Shown here: in pieces, positions 1 to 9,753 of the stretch
How positions within the stretch are numbered: position 1 is the first letter of the stretch
Layout: each line of letters begins with the position of its first letter
From: Candidatus Poribacteria bacterium
GTDB lineage: Bacteria; Poribacteria; WGA-4E; WGA-3G
Reading direction: 5' to 3'
NCBI GenBank assembly: GCA_022394755.1
Contig: JAGFCA010000058.1
Location: 1-37,661 of the forward strand
Length of the DNA: 37,661 bases
Program-made: the position numbers and the translations under genes
The notes under the pieces: generated by a model
The model's database searches: none
Seen by the model: only the letters and a program-made list of their open reading frames with translations
Told to the model about the DNA's origin: nothing

Positions 1-279
1 TTTTAGAATTAGAGGTTTAATTCGCTACAAACCCAGACAGGGACTAATAGGAAAGGCAGTGTAATAACAAGATACAATCCTACACTTTGTAGGAAAAGTG
101 TAACATTTTCTCACACATCTAATAAAATATACTAAGGTGGAAAAACGATAGAATTATCTTAATAATGTAATAGTCTAGATTTAATACTACTGTAAACTGT
201 ATACTGAATACCAATTACTGGAATCTATTAAATATACACATGGAAAATACGATATTAATGACAAAAACTTTACATACCC
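1..279. repeat. Left arm of a 279-bp inverted repeat
   Basis: Read as reverse complement, this stretch matches 24143-24421 over its whole length without gaps, with about 16 mismatches by hand alignment (roughly 94%). It is AT-rich, has no ORF, and holds a small internal palindrome (CCTACACTTTGTAGG). Similarity stops sharply after ACATACCC at 279. The outer end coincides with the window edge, so the repeat could extend further left. The two arms enclose about 24 kb. Confidence 0.9.
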
Positions 280-549
280 TGTATATAGGAATGACATTGA
301 CTAAATTATATATTTCTTAACGGTAATAATGTATACTTCTCAATTTGAAATGGTATAATAGAAAAGTTATTAAATGAAAAAGATTAACATTTATGTTATT
401 ATCAAAGTATGTTGTTTTCGTTATTTATATATAACTTGAAGAAATCATACAATTAACCACGATAAATTCGCATCACTCTATCGAATCTACAAATGATTTT
501 ATGTGAGAATTAGGTTTATTTATTGATTATCCGAAAATTAAGGAAAACT
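280..549. other. AT-rich leader upstream of the first gene
   Basis: Non-coding, AT-rich sequence between the inverted-repeat arm and the first CDS. A TATAAT hexamer occurs at about 353-358, but I see no convincingly spaced -35 box. The only clear signal is AAGGA just before the ATG at 550. Confidence 0.4.
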
Positions 550-2376
550 ATGATTTACCACATCAGAACAAAACTTCCTATGTTTATAAGTCTACTTATT
601 TGTTTAGTATGGCACTCTGCAGCAATAGTTGATGCCGAAACACCTATTGCAAATTACACCTATGAGACCATAGAAGTCCAGGGTATCGATTTTTTGGAAA
701 TAGCCGCAAGTAACGATTTCGGGGATTATGCGGGGAACACACTTAGTCCTGATGGAAAAAAAGAAATCGGTTTTACTCTCATAGACAATGTTTTCACAAC
801 ATACGACTATCCGGGATCTTTGAAAACCAATTTTTATGCATTAGATAACACCGGAAAAGCTGCAGGACACTACAAAGGAAAAGATGGACTTTATCACGGT
901 GTCATTATTGAAGATGGAGAAATCATACAATACGATTTTCCTGGGGCAGTAGAAACCTTCATCTATGGAATTAGTGATGAAACCGGAGCACTGAGTGGTA
1001 ACATCGTTGATGAAACGGGAATTACACGAGGTTTCTCTGGTGAGTTAATAATTACCTTTCCTGGTGCAGTTAAGACATATGCGGATTTTGTCAATGCTGC
1101 AGGTGTAATCGTGGGTAGTTATGTTGATACTGACGGTAGACCTCACGGTTTCATACATAAACCTGATGGTACTTTTATTACTATAGATATTCCAAATACT
1201 CCTAACCTTAGATTCATATTTGTTAACGCTATCAACGATGTCGGAGTCATTATATTCAGAGCACAAGCCGTAGACGATATACAGCGATCCTATATACTAC
1301 TAACAAGTGGAGAACTGAAAGAATTAAGATTCCCTGGCAGTGTTAACACTGTGGTTAGAAACATCAATCAGGATGGAAGCATCATCGGATATTATGATAC
1401 TACAGATGAGCGTAGATTAGGGTTTGTAGGAATACCTGAGACACAACCCAACGAAGAGGGATTAGAGAACACTTTCTCATTACATCTATCTAAAGGTCTA
1501 AACATGCTATCCTTACCTTTAGCACCACCGAAACCGATGAATGCAAAATCGTTGGCTGAGAAAACAGGAGCTACAATGGTAATAGCACTTGATGCTGCTT
1601 ATCAACGTTTCATCGCATGGACACCGATAGCCCCTAATGAAGGATTCCCAATTGAAGGTGGTCAAGGTTATATTGTCAATGTTCCTGACCAACGTCCGAT
1701 CACTTTCAGCGGAACACGGTGGACAAACCTGACGTATACTGATGCAGCACCTATAGCTACACCATCCACAATACCTCACGAAACTTGGGCATTCGTTGTA
1801 TGTGGAAAATTGAATGGAACGTTGAACTTTGAAGGTTATGAAATTATAGTCCGTAACTTGCGTACAAATACCCTCATGACAACACATGTCCGTGATAATT
1901 ACTTTGCTGTTGCAACTGCTGACCTTACCTTCCGAAGTGTTGTAAAGGTTAACGATACATTGGAAATATCAGTTAGAGACGTAAATGGAAATATAGTATC
2001 TGAAAACTTCAGTTTTGTGGTAACTCCTGGCAATTTGGAAGAAGCTTTGTTGACTGTCAATCTTGATGAAATTGGAACACCAAGGGGTAGTCTTTTACTA
2101 CAGAATTATCCCAACCCTTTCAATCCAGAAACATGGATTCCGTTTAATATATCTGAAGACACACCTGTATCAATATCTATTTATGACGGTACCGGAAGAG
2201 TGGTCAGGAAGCTTTCACTTGGATTTCTGTCTGCAGGATTTTATCACAGTCAGGAAAAAGCAGCATATTGGAACGGAAACGATACATCAGGTGAAAAAGT
2301 TCCCAGTGGCATCTATTTCTATCAATTGACAACAAAATCCTACGACCATACCCGTCGCATGATTATCATTAAGTAA
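550..2376 (+). CDS. Secreted HAF-repeat-like protein with FlgD/T9SS-type C-terminal tail
   Basis: This predicted extracellular protein of about 608 aa has no recognisable catalytic domain. The start is placed at ATG 550 because AAGGA lies about 6 nt upstream; an in-frame TTG at 523 adds nine residues without a ribosome site. A signal peptide (hydrophobic MFISLLICLVWHS then ...DAET) is followed by about seven repeats of roughly 40-45 aa, each with a G-x-x-x-G-x-Y or similar core, 'HGFI/GVI' and 'FPGAV/FPGSV'. This pattern resembles the HAF extracellular repeat family. A middle segment near residues 310-500 is of unknown type. The last 90 residues contain NYPNPFNPETWIPF and end GIYFYQLTTKS..., a FlgD-Ig-like/type IX sorting-like domain. 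Family membership of the repeats is inferred by eye; secretion is well supported. Confidence 0.75.
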   Translation: MIYHIRTKLPMFISLLICLVWHSAAIVDAETPIANYTYETIEVQGIDFLEIAASNDFGDYAGNTLSPDGKKEIGFTLIDNVFTTYDYPGSLKTNFYALDNTGKAAGHYKGKDGLYHGVIIEDGEIIQYDFPGAVETFIYGISDETGALSGNIVDETGITRGFSGELIITFPGAVKTYADFVNAAGVIVGSYVDTDGRPHGFIHKPDGTFITIDIPNTPNLRFIFVNAINDVGVIIFRAQAVDDIQRSYILLTSGELKELRFPGSVNTVVRNINQDGSIIGYYDTTDERRLGFVGIPETQPNEEGLENTFSLHLSKGLNMLSLPLAPPKPMNAKSLAEKTGATMVIALDAAYQRFIAWTPIAPNEGFPIEGGQGYIVNVPDQRPITFSGTRWTNLTYTDAAPIATPSTIPHETWAFVVCGKLNGTLNFEGYEIIVRNLRTNTLMTTHVRDNYFAVATADLTFRSVVKVNDTLEISVRDVNGNIVSENFSFVVTPGNLEEALLTVNLDEIGTPRGSLLLQNYPNPFNPETWIPFNISEDTPVSISIYDGTGRVVRKLSLGFLSAGFYHSQEKAAYWNGNDTSGEKVPSGIYFYQLTTKSYDHTRRMIIIK

Positions 2377-2419
2377 GCAATTCGTCAACATATTCATCAC
2401 TACTTTCTCTAATCGCTTT

Positions 2420-3523
2420 ATGCAATATATCTGCCACGTATGCCAAGAAACCTATCAATTGTCCCCTTTGAGATATAAATGTGATTGTAATTCACCGCTT
2501 GACCTAATGCATGAGTCTTCAGGACATTTCAAATACGATACATACCTAAAATCACTATGGCGTTATAGACAGGTTATACCAATTTCTTCAGAGTGTGATC
2601 TTGTTACACTTGGAGAAGGTATGACACCATTGGTTGAACTCGCTCCTTTAGAATATCCAGAACACTATGTAAAATTGGACTATCTCTGTCCAACAGGGTC
2701 GTATAAGGATAGAGGAGCATCTGTTTTATTAACACATCTTAATTCCTTAGGAGTTACAGAAGTAGTTGAAGATTCTTCTGGAAATGCCGGTGCAGCAATC
2801 GCAGCCTATAGTGCAAGGGCAGATATAGAATGTACTATTTATTGTCCAGAATCCACATCTAAAAGCAAATTAAAACAGATATCAGCCTATGGTGCAAAAT
2901 TAAAACTTATCCCCGGGAATCGTATGGCAACAACTGAAGCAATAAAAAAAGCCGCAGAAAACATACCTTATGCCTCACACAATTGGCACCCTTTTTTCTT
3001 AGAAGGTATGAAAACCTTAGCCTATGAACTTACTGAACAAATGTCCGGAAAGGTACCCAAACATATTATTTGTCCTGTGGGATTTGGTAGTATATATCTG
3101 GGTTTATATATAGGTTATCGTGAACTACAAAAGATGGGTAAGGTTGACTTCCTTCCGCGATTACTTGGAGTACAACCATCAGTCTGTTCACCTATATATA
3201 ATGCATATCGAGATACACTATCCACAATCACAAGAATGGCACAAATTGGAACCACACTTGCAGAAGGCATTACTGCGGAACTCCCGGTCCGCACACAAAT
3301 GTTGATTCATGCTATTGACTACACCAACGGTGCCTTTACAACAGTTGATGATGACGAGATTGAAGAAGGAATGAAAATACTGGCAGGAAAGGGATTATAT
3401 GTTGAACCTACTTCTGCAGTTGTAATTAAGGCTTACGATAAGTTTAAGCAGGCGGGAATTATTGGTGAACAAGATTTAACGGTATCAATCTTGACAGGTA
3501 GTGGATTGAAGTCAAGTTCATAA
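2420..3523 (+). CDS. Threonine synthase-like PLP-dependent enzyme
   Basis: This is a cytoplasmic fold-type II PLP enzyme of 367 aa. An N-terminal zinc-ribbon-like segment (C5-x2-C8, C21-x-C23) is typical of many bacterial threonine synthases. The PLP lysine sits in GSYKDRG (K96), and the phosphate/cofactor loop is SSGNAG (residues 119-124). C-terminal GITAELPVR and the 'YVEPTSAVV' stretch fit the family. Threonine synthase converts O-phosphohomoserine to threonine; related enzymes do other beta-eliminations or replacements, so substrate is uncertain. No other threonine genes are nearby. There is no clear ribosome site before the ATG. The gene runs convergently into the next gene with only a 3-nt gap and no visible terminator. 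Confidence 0.8.
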   Translation: MQYICHVCQETYQLSPLRYKCDCNSPLDLMHESSGHFKYDTYLKSLWRYRQVIPISSECDLVTLGEGMTPLVELAPLEYPEHYVKLDYLCPTGSYKDRGASVLLTHLNSLGVTEVVEDSSGNAGAAIAAYSARADIECTIYCPESTSKSKLKQISAYGAKLKLIPGNRMATTEAIKKAAENIPYASHNWHPFFLEGMKTLAYELTEQMSGKVPKHIICPVGFGSIYLGLYIGYRELQKMGKVDFLPRLLGVQPSVCSPIYNAYRDTLSTITRMAQIGTTLAEGITAELPVRTQMLIHAIDYTNGAFTTVDDDEIEEGMKILAGKGLYVEPTSAVVIKAYDKFKQAGIIGEQDLTVSILTGSGLKSSS

Positions 3524-3526
3524 CAT

Positions 3527-6046
3527 TTATCTAATTACTGCTAATTTGTGAATACTCTCGACTATTTCGTCCTCAAGGACAGCACGAATCTTATAAAAGT
3601 AAACACCATTTGCTAATGGGTTACCTTCTGCATCTTGGGCGTTCCATTCCACTTCATTGTACCCCTCTTTCATAGAAATATCTTTTAATACTTGTATCCG
3701 TCGACCTGAAGCTGTATATATCGTGATCTGTACCTCATCCGCCTCAAGGCTTAATATATAGGTAAAAGTCGTTTCCTTCTTAAGTGGATTAGGATAATTA
3801 TGGACTTCCCGAATAAGAAATTCTGCTCCTTCTGGTAAAAAATTCTCATCATGTTGTTGTAAAGTCCGATAATCAAATGTGGTAAGCCATTCTACTTCTT
3901 CCTGTAAAGTCTTCACTAATTCAAACTCATTCGTTTGATGGGAATAACCGAACAATGGAACAAACTCATGAATCTGTTTAATTAGTGGTTGTATGGATTT
4001 TGAATACTCCACGGCACTTGAAAGTTTTGCTTTAATTGATGTACCAGTGTTAAATTCATACCCCAGTGAAATTGCTTCAACCAGTTTTTGCCGACTTTGA
4101 AATAATAATTCCCATATTCTCATCAAATGGACTGCGTCCATTAGATCTTCCGATGCTTCTAAGTTTACTGGAGATGCGATTTCAGCCGCATCTAACATTT
4201 CATTAGCTGCCCGTAACTGAGGTGCTAATAATGCAGTGAACCTGTTTATAGCTGTTTGTGCAGTTTTTAGTTCAGGAATCAAGAGTGTATTTTCTATTGC
4301 CTTTGGACCGACTAAATTCCAGAACCGGGTTGCTAATCCTGCAGAACCGCTGCCATAACTACCCCCTATTGTAAGCGAATGTGCATAATCGGAGAAATAA
4401 CTTGATAATGTCCAACTATTAATACGTAGTGCACTAAGTATAAGGTCTGCTGCTTCTTTAACCTCATACCGCGCAATTAGTTCGTTTCTTATTAATTGCT
4501 GTGAATCAAGTTGTATATCCCAGTTTAAACCTGCACTTACAAGACGGTCAAGATAACCTAACCCCTGTGATGCTCCCTGTATAGTAAATCCACTTAATCC
4601 ACTAACACCAGGTGTGTTAGAAAGTTTTCGAACACCCTGTACGAACAGATCACTTTCAATCATCCAAAATGGCATCACCTCCTCAACATCGTGTGATAAG
4701 ACAATGTATTGATGTCCCATAGCACCAAGTGCATTCATTTGAGCAATTGAGATATTAGGGTCTACAACAGGTTCACCATCGGCTCCCCATTTTTGTGAAA
4801 ATATCGTACCCTTCGGTAATTGACTGGCATACTTACCATCTGGATCTTGTAACCAACTACTATCATATCCACTTAAATAGAACTTAAAATTTGGACGGAC
4901 TTCCCTTGCTGAATTGATTATAGTGAAGTATACATCCCATAGTTTGGCTTGTCCTTGTGGGGTTCGATCACCACATTCTGGACAATTACATGCTCGTGTC
5001 TCATGTCCCCAAGATCGTAAATGAAATCCTGCTAAACTCGGGTAGGTGGTAAGTATTTCTTTCGTCAATTTCCGTGCTAATGTATGAAATTCTGGTTTTG
5101 ACCAACAGAATGGTCGATACGATACTTCATTACGTGATGCCCCATACAGTACTTCAGGTCCCAACAAGTCTGGACGGGTTTCAATGAGTGCTTCTGTCGG
5201 TTCACCTGTTAAATACATAAAAAGGTAGGCATCTATACCTCGGGATTGTAATTCATTAAATCGATCTTGCAGAGATGCTATTCTTTCTAAACGTTGGTTC
5301 CGAGGTTCATCTTGAAGTGATAGGAATTCAGGTGTGTCAATGTATTTAAAGGCAGTTCCAAACCCATCCTCTATTCCTGTACCGGTCCAAACCCCTTCAC
5401 CCCCACTCATATTAACACGATGTCTGGCAAGCCAATTTGGATCATCAATCTCTAAGACTGCTCTTACTGGGTAAAAAGGTTCAGAAGTCTCATCAAGGTG
5501 TGGAATTCTCAGTGTATCATTAGGTTTTACATGTAAATCAGGATGAACTGGATATAATCCTGTTAATGCTGTTATACATGCTTCTATAAATCCATATGCA
5601 CCATATATAACACCTCGCGGTGTAGGTGAGACAATGATAATTATGACTTCTTTGCCAAGGTCTATTGTATTTAGTTGGTAGCCTTCCTTTTTAATTGATT
5701 GAGAAATATTAAGATTTCCATCTGATTCAAGGGATCGTATAGTTGGATTGGTGGCGGGTGTACCAATAACAATTACTGTTGGTGTTTCAGTAGATTGTTG
5801 GTTGGTAAGGATGTTAATACGAGCTCCGGTCACCTTTTGAATAAAGACTTGTACCTCTGATGCAGCAAATTTTTCTTGGTCAGAGGAATTGGCACCGATT
5901 TGAATAGTTGTTTGAGGTGTGTTTGAGATTACAAGTGGTATTTCATTGGCATATACATCATTACAAAAGAAGATTAAAGAAAATAACACGAAAATGCACC
6001 GAAACGAGCTAATCCAAAAAATTCTTATAAATGAATTAGTGTACAT
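3527..6046 (-). CDS. Secreted glycosidase-like protein with FlgD/T9SS-type tail
   Basis: This is a predicted exported protein of 839 aa. An N-terminal signal segment (FVLFSLIFFCNDVYA) is followed by a domain at about residues 35-170 resembling the alpha/beta domain that precedes the barrel in GH67 alpha-glucuronidases and GH20-like enzymes (ends GVIYGAYGFIEACI). A barrel-like region follows, with GFHLRSWGHETRACNCPECG, a cysteine cluster also seen in DUF4838/GH20-like proteins. It acts on an unknown glycan, if it is an enzyme at all; I cannot point to catalytic acids with confidence. The last 90 residues carry NYPNPLKKETTF and end in GVYFYKI..., the same kind of C-terminal domain as in the first gene. 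Its ATG lies inside the end of the upstream ZIP gene (11-nt overlap, no separate ribosome site), implying translational coupling. Confidence 0.65.
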   Translation of the reverse strand: MYTNSFIRIFWISSFRCIFVLFSLIFFCNDVYANEIPLVISNTPQTTIQIGANSSDQEKFAASEVQVFIQKVTGARINILTNQQSTETPTVIVIGTPATNPTIRSLESDGNLNISQSIKKEGYQLNTIDLGKEVIIIIVSPTPRGVIYGAYGFIEACITALTGLYPVHPDLHVKPNDTLRIPHLDETSEPFYPVRAVLEIDDPNWLARHRVNMSGGEGVWTGTGIEDGFGTAFKYIDTPEFLSLQDEPRNQRLERIASLQDRFNELQSRGIDAYLFMYLTGEPTEALIETRPDLLGPEVLYGASRNEVSYRPFCWSKPEFHTLARKLTKEILTTYPSLAGFHLRSWGHETRACNCPECGDRTPQGQAKLWDVYFTIINSAREVRPNFKFYLSGYDSSWLQDPDGKYASQLPKGTIFSQKWGADGEPVVDPNISIAQMNALGAMGHQYIVLSHDVEEVMPFWMIESDLFVQGVRKLSNTPGVSGLSGFTIQGASQGLGYLDRLVSAGLNWDIQLDSQQLIRNELIARYEVKEAADLILSALRINSWTLSSYFSDYAHSLTIGGSYGSGSAGLATRFWNLVGPKAIENTLLIPELKTAQTAINRFTALLAPQLRAANEMLDAAEIASPVNLEASEDLMDAVHLMRIWELLFQSRQKLVEAISLGYEFNTGTSIKAKLSSAVEYSKSIQPLIKQIHEFVPLFGYSHQTNEFELVKTLQEEVEWLTTFDYRTLQQHDENFLPEGAEFLIREVHNYPNPLKKETTFTYILSLEADEVQITIYTASGRRIQVLKDISMKEGYNEVEWNAQDAEGNPLANGVYFYKIRAVLEDEIVESIHKLAVIR

Positions 6047-6785
6047 GATCGTGTTCGATACCGGGAATAAAAATGTAAGCGCACAATGTAATAATTAAAC
6101 CTATAACAAAAGCAAATTTTGTAGAATAGTGGATCTTGCCTTCAGATTTAACGGTACCCCTTTGAATACCTTCCATTACAACATGTAATAATGTTCCTGC
6201 AGCAAAAACTGTTATGTATTCAATTAGACCGTTTAAGATACCTTGAAGTAATTGCTCACCGACATACGCGCCAATAAATGGGGCGATTAATAATGGTGTA
6301 AGTCTAAATAATGTCTGTGCTCCACCATAAATACTACGAATTGGGGTAGCAATAACAGTGGCTACGGGTAGTCTATGGATTAGAATTGCCAGTGCAAGAA
6401 CTAAACCAATTTCCTGATCTTCAGCTGCAACACTTAGATTAAAACCGTCCCCAATAGAATGAATGGATAAACCGATTAAGGCTATATTCACTCGCCAATT
6501 AGTTTTCTTCTTATCTTTTTCCTCATTTGTTAGTTGGTTTCCCAACCAATATGTAGTTTTTTCTAACATCCATACAAAGAGGAATCCTCCCCACAATACA
6601 ACTATTGTCCAATATCTTGTTTCAGTAATCTGATGTACCATCAACATTAATACAAACCCGAGTACAGCACCTGCAGTTAACCCGAATATCATTCGGAATT
6701 CCCATTCTCTCGCTTTAAAAATGATGGCAATTCCAGCACCCGCTATCACTGTCAGGGTTGCTATACACAGGTATATTAATAACAT
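6036..6785 (-). CDS. ZIP-family divalent metal transporter
   Basis: This is an inner-membrane protein of about 249 aa with around eight hydrophobic segments. The helix 4-type motif HSIGDGFNL and the helix 5-type motif HRLPVA match ZIP family metal-binding signatures (H-x-x-x-D-G and H-x-x-P), although the usual HEIPEG is altered to HRLPVA. The C-terminus ends in EHDHVH, possibly metal-binding. ZIP proteins carry Zn, Fe or Mn into the cytoplasm; the metal here is unknown. The start is ambiguous: ATG 6785 was chosen; an in-frame TTG at 6821 adds 12 residues. Neither has a good ribosome site. It overlaps the glycosidase-like gene downstream and is divergent from the TonB receptor genes, with operator-like palindromes between. 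Confidence 0.7.
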   Translation of the reverse strand: MLLIYLCIATLTVIAGAGIAIIFKAREWEFRMIFGLTAGAVLGFVLMLMVHQITETRYWTIVVLWGGFLFVWMLEKTTYWLGNQLTNEEKDKKKTNWRVNIALIGLSIHSIGDGFNLSVAAEDQEIGLVLALAILIHRLPVATVIATPIRSIYGGAQTLFRLTPLLIAPFIGAYVGEQLLQGILNGLIEYITVFAAGTLLHVVMEGIQRGTVKSEGKIHYSTKFAFVIGLIITLCAYIFIPGIEHDHVH

Positions 6786-6861
6786 GAATATAAATATATC
6801 AGTTTTTTCTCTTGATTTCAAGAGAAACTATGTTATACTTTCAGTAGGAGAATTACTATGC

Positions 6862-6911
6862 CATAATAATCTATTATGACATAATAATCTATTATGACAT
6901 ATTAATGTATG
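6862..6911. promoter_or_regulatory. Tandem palindromic operator-like repeats
   Basis: CATAATAATCTATTATG occurs at 6862-6878 and again, identical, at 6880-6896, an 18-bp period. Each copy is a palindrome with 7-bp arms (CATAATA/TATTATG) around ATC. A degenerate third copy (CATATTAATGTATG) follows at 6898-6911. The array sits between the divergent ZIP transporter and TonB receptor genes. Size and symmetry resemble sites for Fur/Zur or DtxR/MntR-type dimeric repressors, but the sequence does not closely match any consensus I know, so the regulator is inferred only. Confidence 0.55.
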
Positions 6912-7051
6912 TATTTGAATATAAAATTCATTAAACTTAATATCCGATTCTTTGTCTAATTGTAATGTTTATAAAAATAGTTAACCTTGAATAGTTGATA
7001 ATTTTCTATCATAAGACTATCAAGATATTACCTAAGGAGTCTAATTCTTTT

Positions 7052-9631
7052 ATGAAAGGAACACGAATTTATAAAACGATTTCACTTACGCTCTTTATCG
7101 CTTTTGCAATTTCATTAGGTTACTTCTCTACAGCGATTGCACAAGATGAAGCAGAAGAGGAATCAATGGAAGCAGCCTCTGATGAAAGTGTTGCTGAACT
7201 TGAGAGTGTTGTTATCGTTGGTACGCGCGCTAAACCTCGTTCTGTCCTTGAATCTGCTGTACCAATTGATATTGTCTCAAAAGAGGATTTTGCAAAACAA
7301 GGGGGAGCAGATTTACCGAATCTCCTAAGAACTCTTGTACCATCTTATAATGTAAATACACAACCCATCAGTGATGCGGGTACTGTTGTTCGACCTGCCA
7401 ATTTACGCGGTTTAGCACCAGACCATACGCTTGTCTTAGTAAATAATAAACGTCGCCATCGTGCGGCTGTCATTCATTGGTTAGGAAATGGTTTAGCTGA
7501 CGGTGCTCAAGGTCCTGACTTATCACCAATTCCATCAATTGCTCTGCAGCAAGTTGAAGTCCTCCGTGATGGTGCATCCGCCCAATACGGTTCCGATGCT
7601 ATTGCCGGTGTCATGAACTTCCAACTTAAAGATGCTTACCAAGGTGGAAGCATTGAATTTAAACCCGGGATTTATCAAGAAGGTGATGGACGACAATTCG
7701 CTGTTGCAGGAAACATAGGGTTAGGAACACCTGAAACATGGGCTAATCTTAGTGTTGAATATGGTGGGGCTGATCCTACTATTAGGTCTGTACAACGTTT
7801 TGATGCACAAGCATTGGTGGATGCAGGAAATCTAAGTGTCAGAGATCCTGCACAGATTTGGGGACAACCAATCGTAGAAGGTGATTTCAAGTTCTTTGGG
7901 AACTTTGGTAGTCAAATCACCGATTCTGTAGATTTTTATGGACATACTAACTACGCAAGCAAACGGGTTGAAGGTGGGTTTTATTTCCGTAATCCTAATA
8001 CACGAAGCGGTGTCTTCAGTACAGACGGTGGAGAAACATTACTCGTCGGTAATTTGTCAGGATTAGAAGAGGGTGTTGATCAAACCGCTGATGATATTCC
8101 AATTGTTGAGCATGTACCAGATGAAGCTGGACTTCAAGAAGTATTCAGTGATCCAAATTTATTCACTTTCCAAGAGATGTTCCCAGGTGGTTTTACACCA
8201 AGATTCGGAGCTGATGCTGTAGATAGTTCAATACTACTTGGAATTAAAGGAAGTGCACTTGAAGAATCATTGGGAAATCCATTGACTTGGGATTTCAGTG
8301 GTTATTTTGGACGGCACCATGCTGATTTCTTTATCTTCAATACTGTGAATGCATCACTCGGACCAGATACTCCTACTTCATTTGATCCAGGGGATTATAT
8401 CCAAACCGACTATAACCTTAACTTTGATGTTACATATCCTTTAAACGATATGATCTTCCTCGCTTCAGGTTTGGAATATCGTAATGAAGGATTTGAAGTT
8501 GTTGATGGTCAAAGAGAGTCCTATCAAATCGGACCATTGGCTGCTCAAGGCTTTACTGCTGCATCTAACGGTTTCTCCGGTTTCAGTCCTATCGCAGCTG
8601 GAGTATGGAATAGAGCGAATGTTGCTGCTTATATTGAGAGTGAAGTTAAGCCTATAGATAATTGGCTTGTTGCACTCGCTGTTCGTGGAGAGAATTTCGA
8701 AGATTTCGGTTCAACACTAAATTATAAGGTCGCTACAAATTACGGTATAACTGAAACCATGAAACTTCGGGGTAGTTATAGTTCTGGATTCAGAGCACCT
8801 ACACCTGGACAGCAAAATACTTTCAACGTTACTACTGAATTTAACTTTGAAAAGAATGATTTAGTTAATAACGGTACAATTCCTTCCACAAACGCTGCTG
8901 CTGAACTTGTAGGTGGTAAACCACTTGAACCCGAAAAATCAAACAACTTTACGGGTGGTTTCACAGTAGAACTTCTTGATGTAAACATCACGATGGACTT
9001 CTTTGATATTCGTATGAGAGATCGTCTGTCACTTTCACAGGATTTCGCACTACAAGAAGAACAGAAGCAAGATCTAATTGACGCTGGTGTTACCAGTGCA
9101 GCAAACTTAGAAGAATTCCGATTCTTTACAAATGATTTTGATACCACTACCCAAGGTATTGATGCTGTGGTTACTTTGCCACTCATGGATGGAAAACTAA
9201 TTGCTGTATATAACTGGACTGTCACTACTGTAACAGATCATAATCCTGTAACCCTTGATGATCTTCGTATCAAGGAGTTGGAAGAGAACTTGCCAAAACA
9301 GAGAGCAAGTTTGACTGTTGTCCAACCATTTATGGATGATTTTGGTGTATTGGTACGTGGAGGCTACTGGGGTGACTGGTACGATTCCGAAGATGATGCT
9401 ACATACACTGGTAAGTTAATTTTCGATCTGGAACTTAGTTATACTGCTGATAGTGGTATATCAATGACATTGGGTGGTAACAACATTCTTAATACTTACC
9501 CAGATGAAAACCCAGCTTATGTACCACCACGTATTGATGGTGAGCCAGATATTGGAAACAAATATGGTCAATTTAGTCCGTTCGGTTTTGATGGCGCATT
9601 CTGGTACGCCAAGGTTGGTTATAGTTTCTAA
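7052..9631 (+). CDS. TonB-dependent outer-membrane receptor 1
   Basis: This is a predicted outer-membrane gated channel of 859 aa for uptake of a metal chelate or similar large nutrient. ATG 7052 was chosen because TAAGGAGT lies upstream and a signal peptide follows at once (SLTLFIAFAISLGYFSTAIAQ); an in-frame start at 6995 would spoil it. A TonB-box-like segment ESVVIVGTRA is followed by the plug domain (PANLRGLAPDHTLVLVNNKR ... VEVLRDGASAQYGSDAIAGV), then the beta-barrel ending in aromatic F (AFWYAKVGYSF), as expected for outer-membrane insertion. The plug resembles iron-complex receptors. The substrate cannot be read from the sequence; closeness to a ZIP transporter suggests a metal. The next gene is a paralog. 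Confidence 0.88.
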   Translation: MKGTRIYKTISLTLFIAFAISLGYFSTAIAQDEAEEESMEAASDESVAELESVVIVGTRAKPRSVLESAVPIDIVSKEDFAKQGGADLPNLLRTLVPSYNVNTQPISDAGTVVRPANLRGLAPDHTLVLVNNKRRHRAAVIHWLGNGLADGAQGPDLSPIPSIALQQVEVLRDGASAQYGSDAIAGVMNFQLKDAYQGGSIEFKPGIYQEGDGRQFAVAGNIGLGTPETWANLSVEYGGADPTIRSVQRFDAQALVDAGNLSVRDPAQIWGQPIVEGDFKFFGNFGSQITDSVDFYGHTNYASKRVEGGFYFRNPNTRSGVFSTDGGETLLVGNLSGLEEGVDQTADDIPIVEHVPDEAGLQEVFSDPNLFTFQEMFPGGFTPRFGADAVDSSILLGIKGSALEESLGNPLTWDFSGYFGRHHADFFIFNTVNASLGPDTPTSFDPGDYIQTDYNLNFDVTYPLNDMIFLASGLEYRNEGFEVVDGQRESYQIGPLAAQGFTAASNGFSGFSPIAAGVWNRANVAAYIESEVKPIDNWLVALAVRGENFEDFGSTLNYKVATNYGITETMKLRGSYSSGFRAPTPGQQNTFNVTTEFNFEKNDLVNNGTIPSTNAAAELVGGKPLEPEKSNNFTGGFTVELLDVNITMDFFDIRMRDRLSLSQDFALQEEQKQDLIDAGVTSAANLEEFRFFTNDFDTTTQGIDAVVTLPLMDGKLIAVYNWTVTTVTDHNPVTLDDLRIKELEENLPKQRASLTVVQPFMDDFGVLVRGGYWGDWYDSEDDATYTGKLIFDLELSYTADSGISMTLGGNNILNTYPDENPAYVPPRIDGEPDIGNKYGQFSPFGFDGAFWYAKVGYSF

Positions 9632-9652
9632 ATATGTAACGTAAAACTTGGT

Positions 9653-9694
9653 AGGCGTGTGTGATCTGATAATAAATACAGATAACACACGCCT
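9653..9694 (+). terminator. Long hairpin between the two TonB receptor genes
   Basis: AGGCGTGTGTGATCTG and CAGATAACACACGCCT form a 16-bp stem with one mismatch around a 10-nt loop, followed by TCCTGTTTT. It lies 21 nt after the first receptor's stop codon. It may terminate, attenuate or stabilise the upstream message, giving unequal expression of the two receptors. The T-run is short, so termination is likely but not certain. Confidence 0.65.
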
Positions 9695-9753
9695 TCCTGT
9701 TTTATAACAAGGACAATCAGGAATTATTTTAATTTAAAAAAGGAGTAAATATT

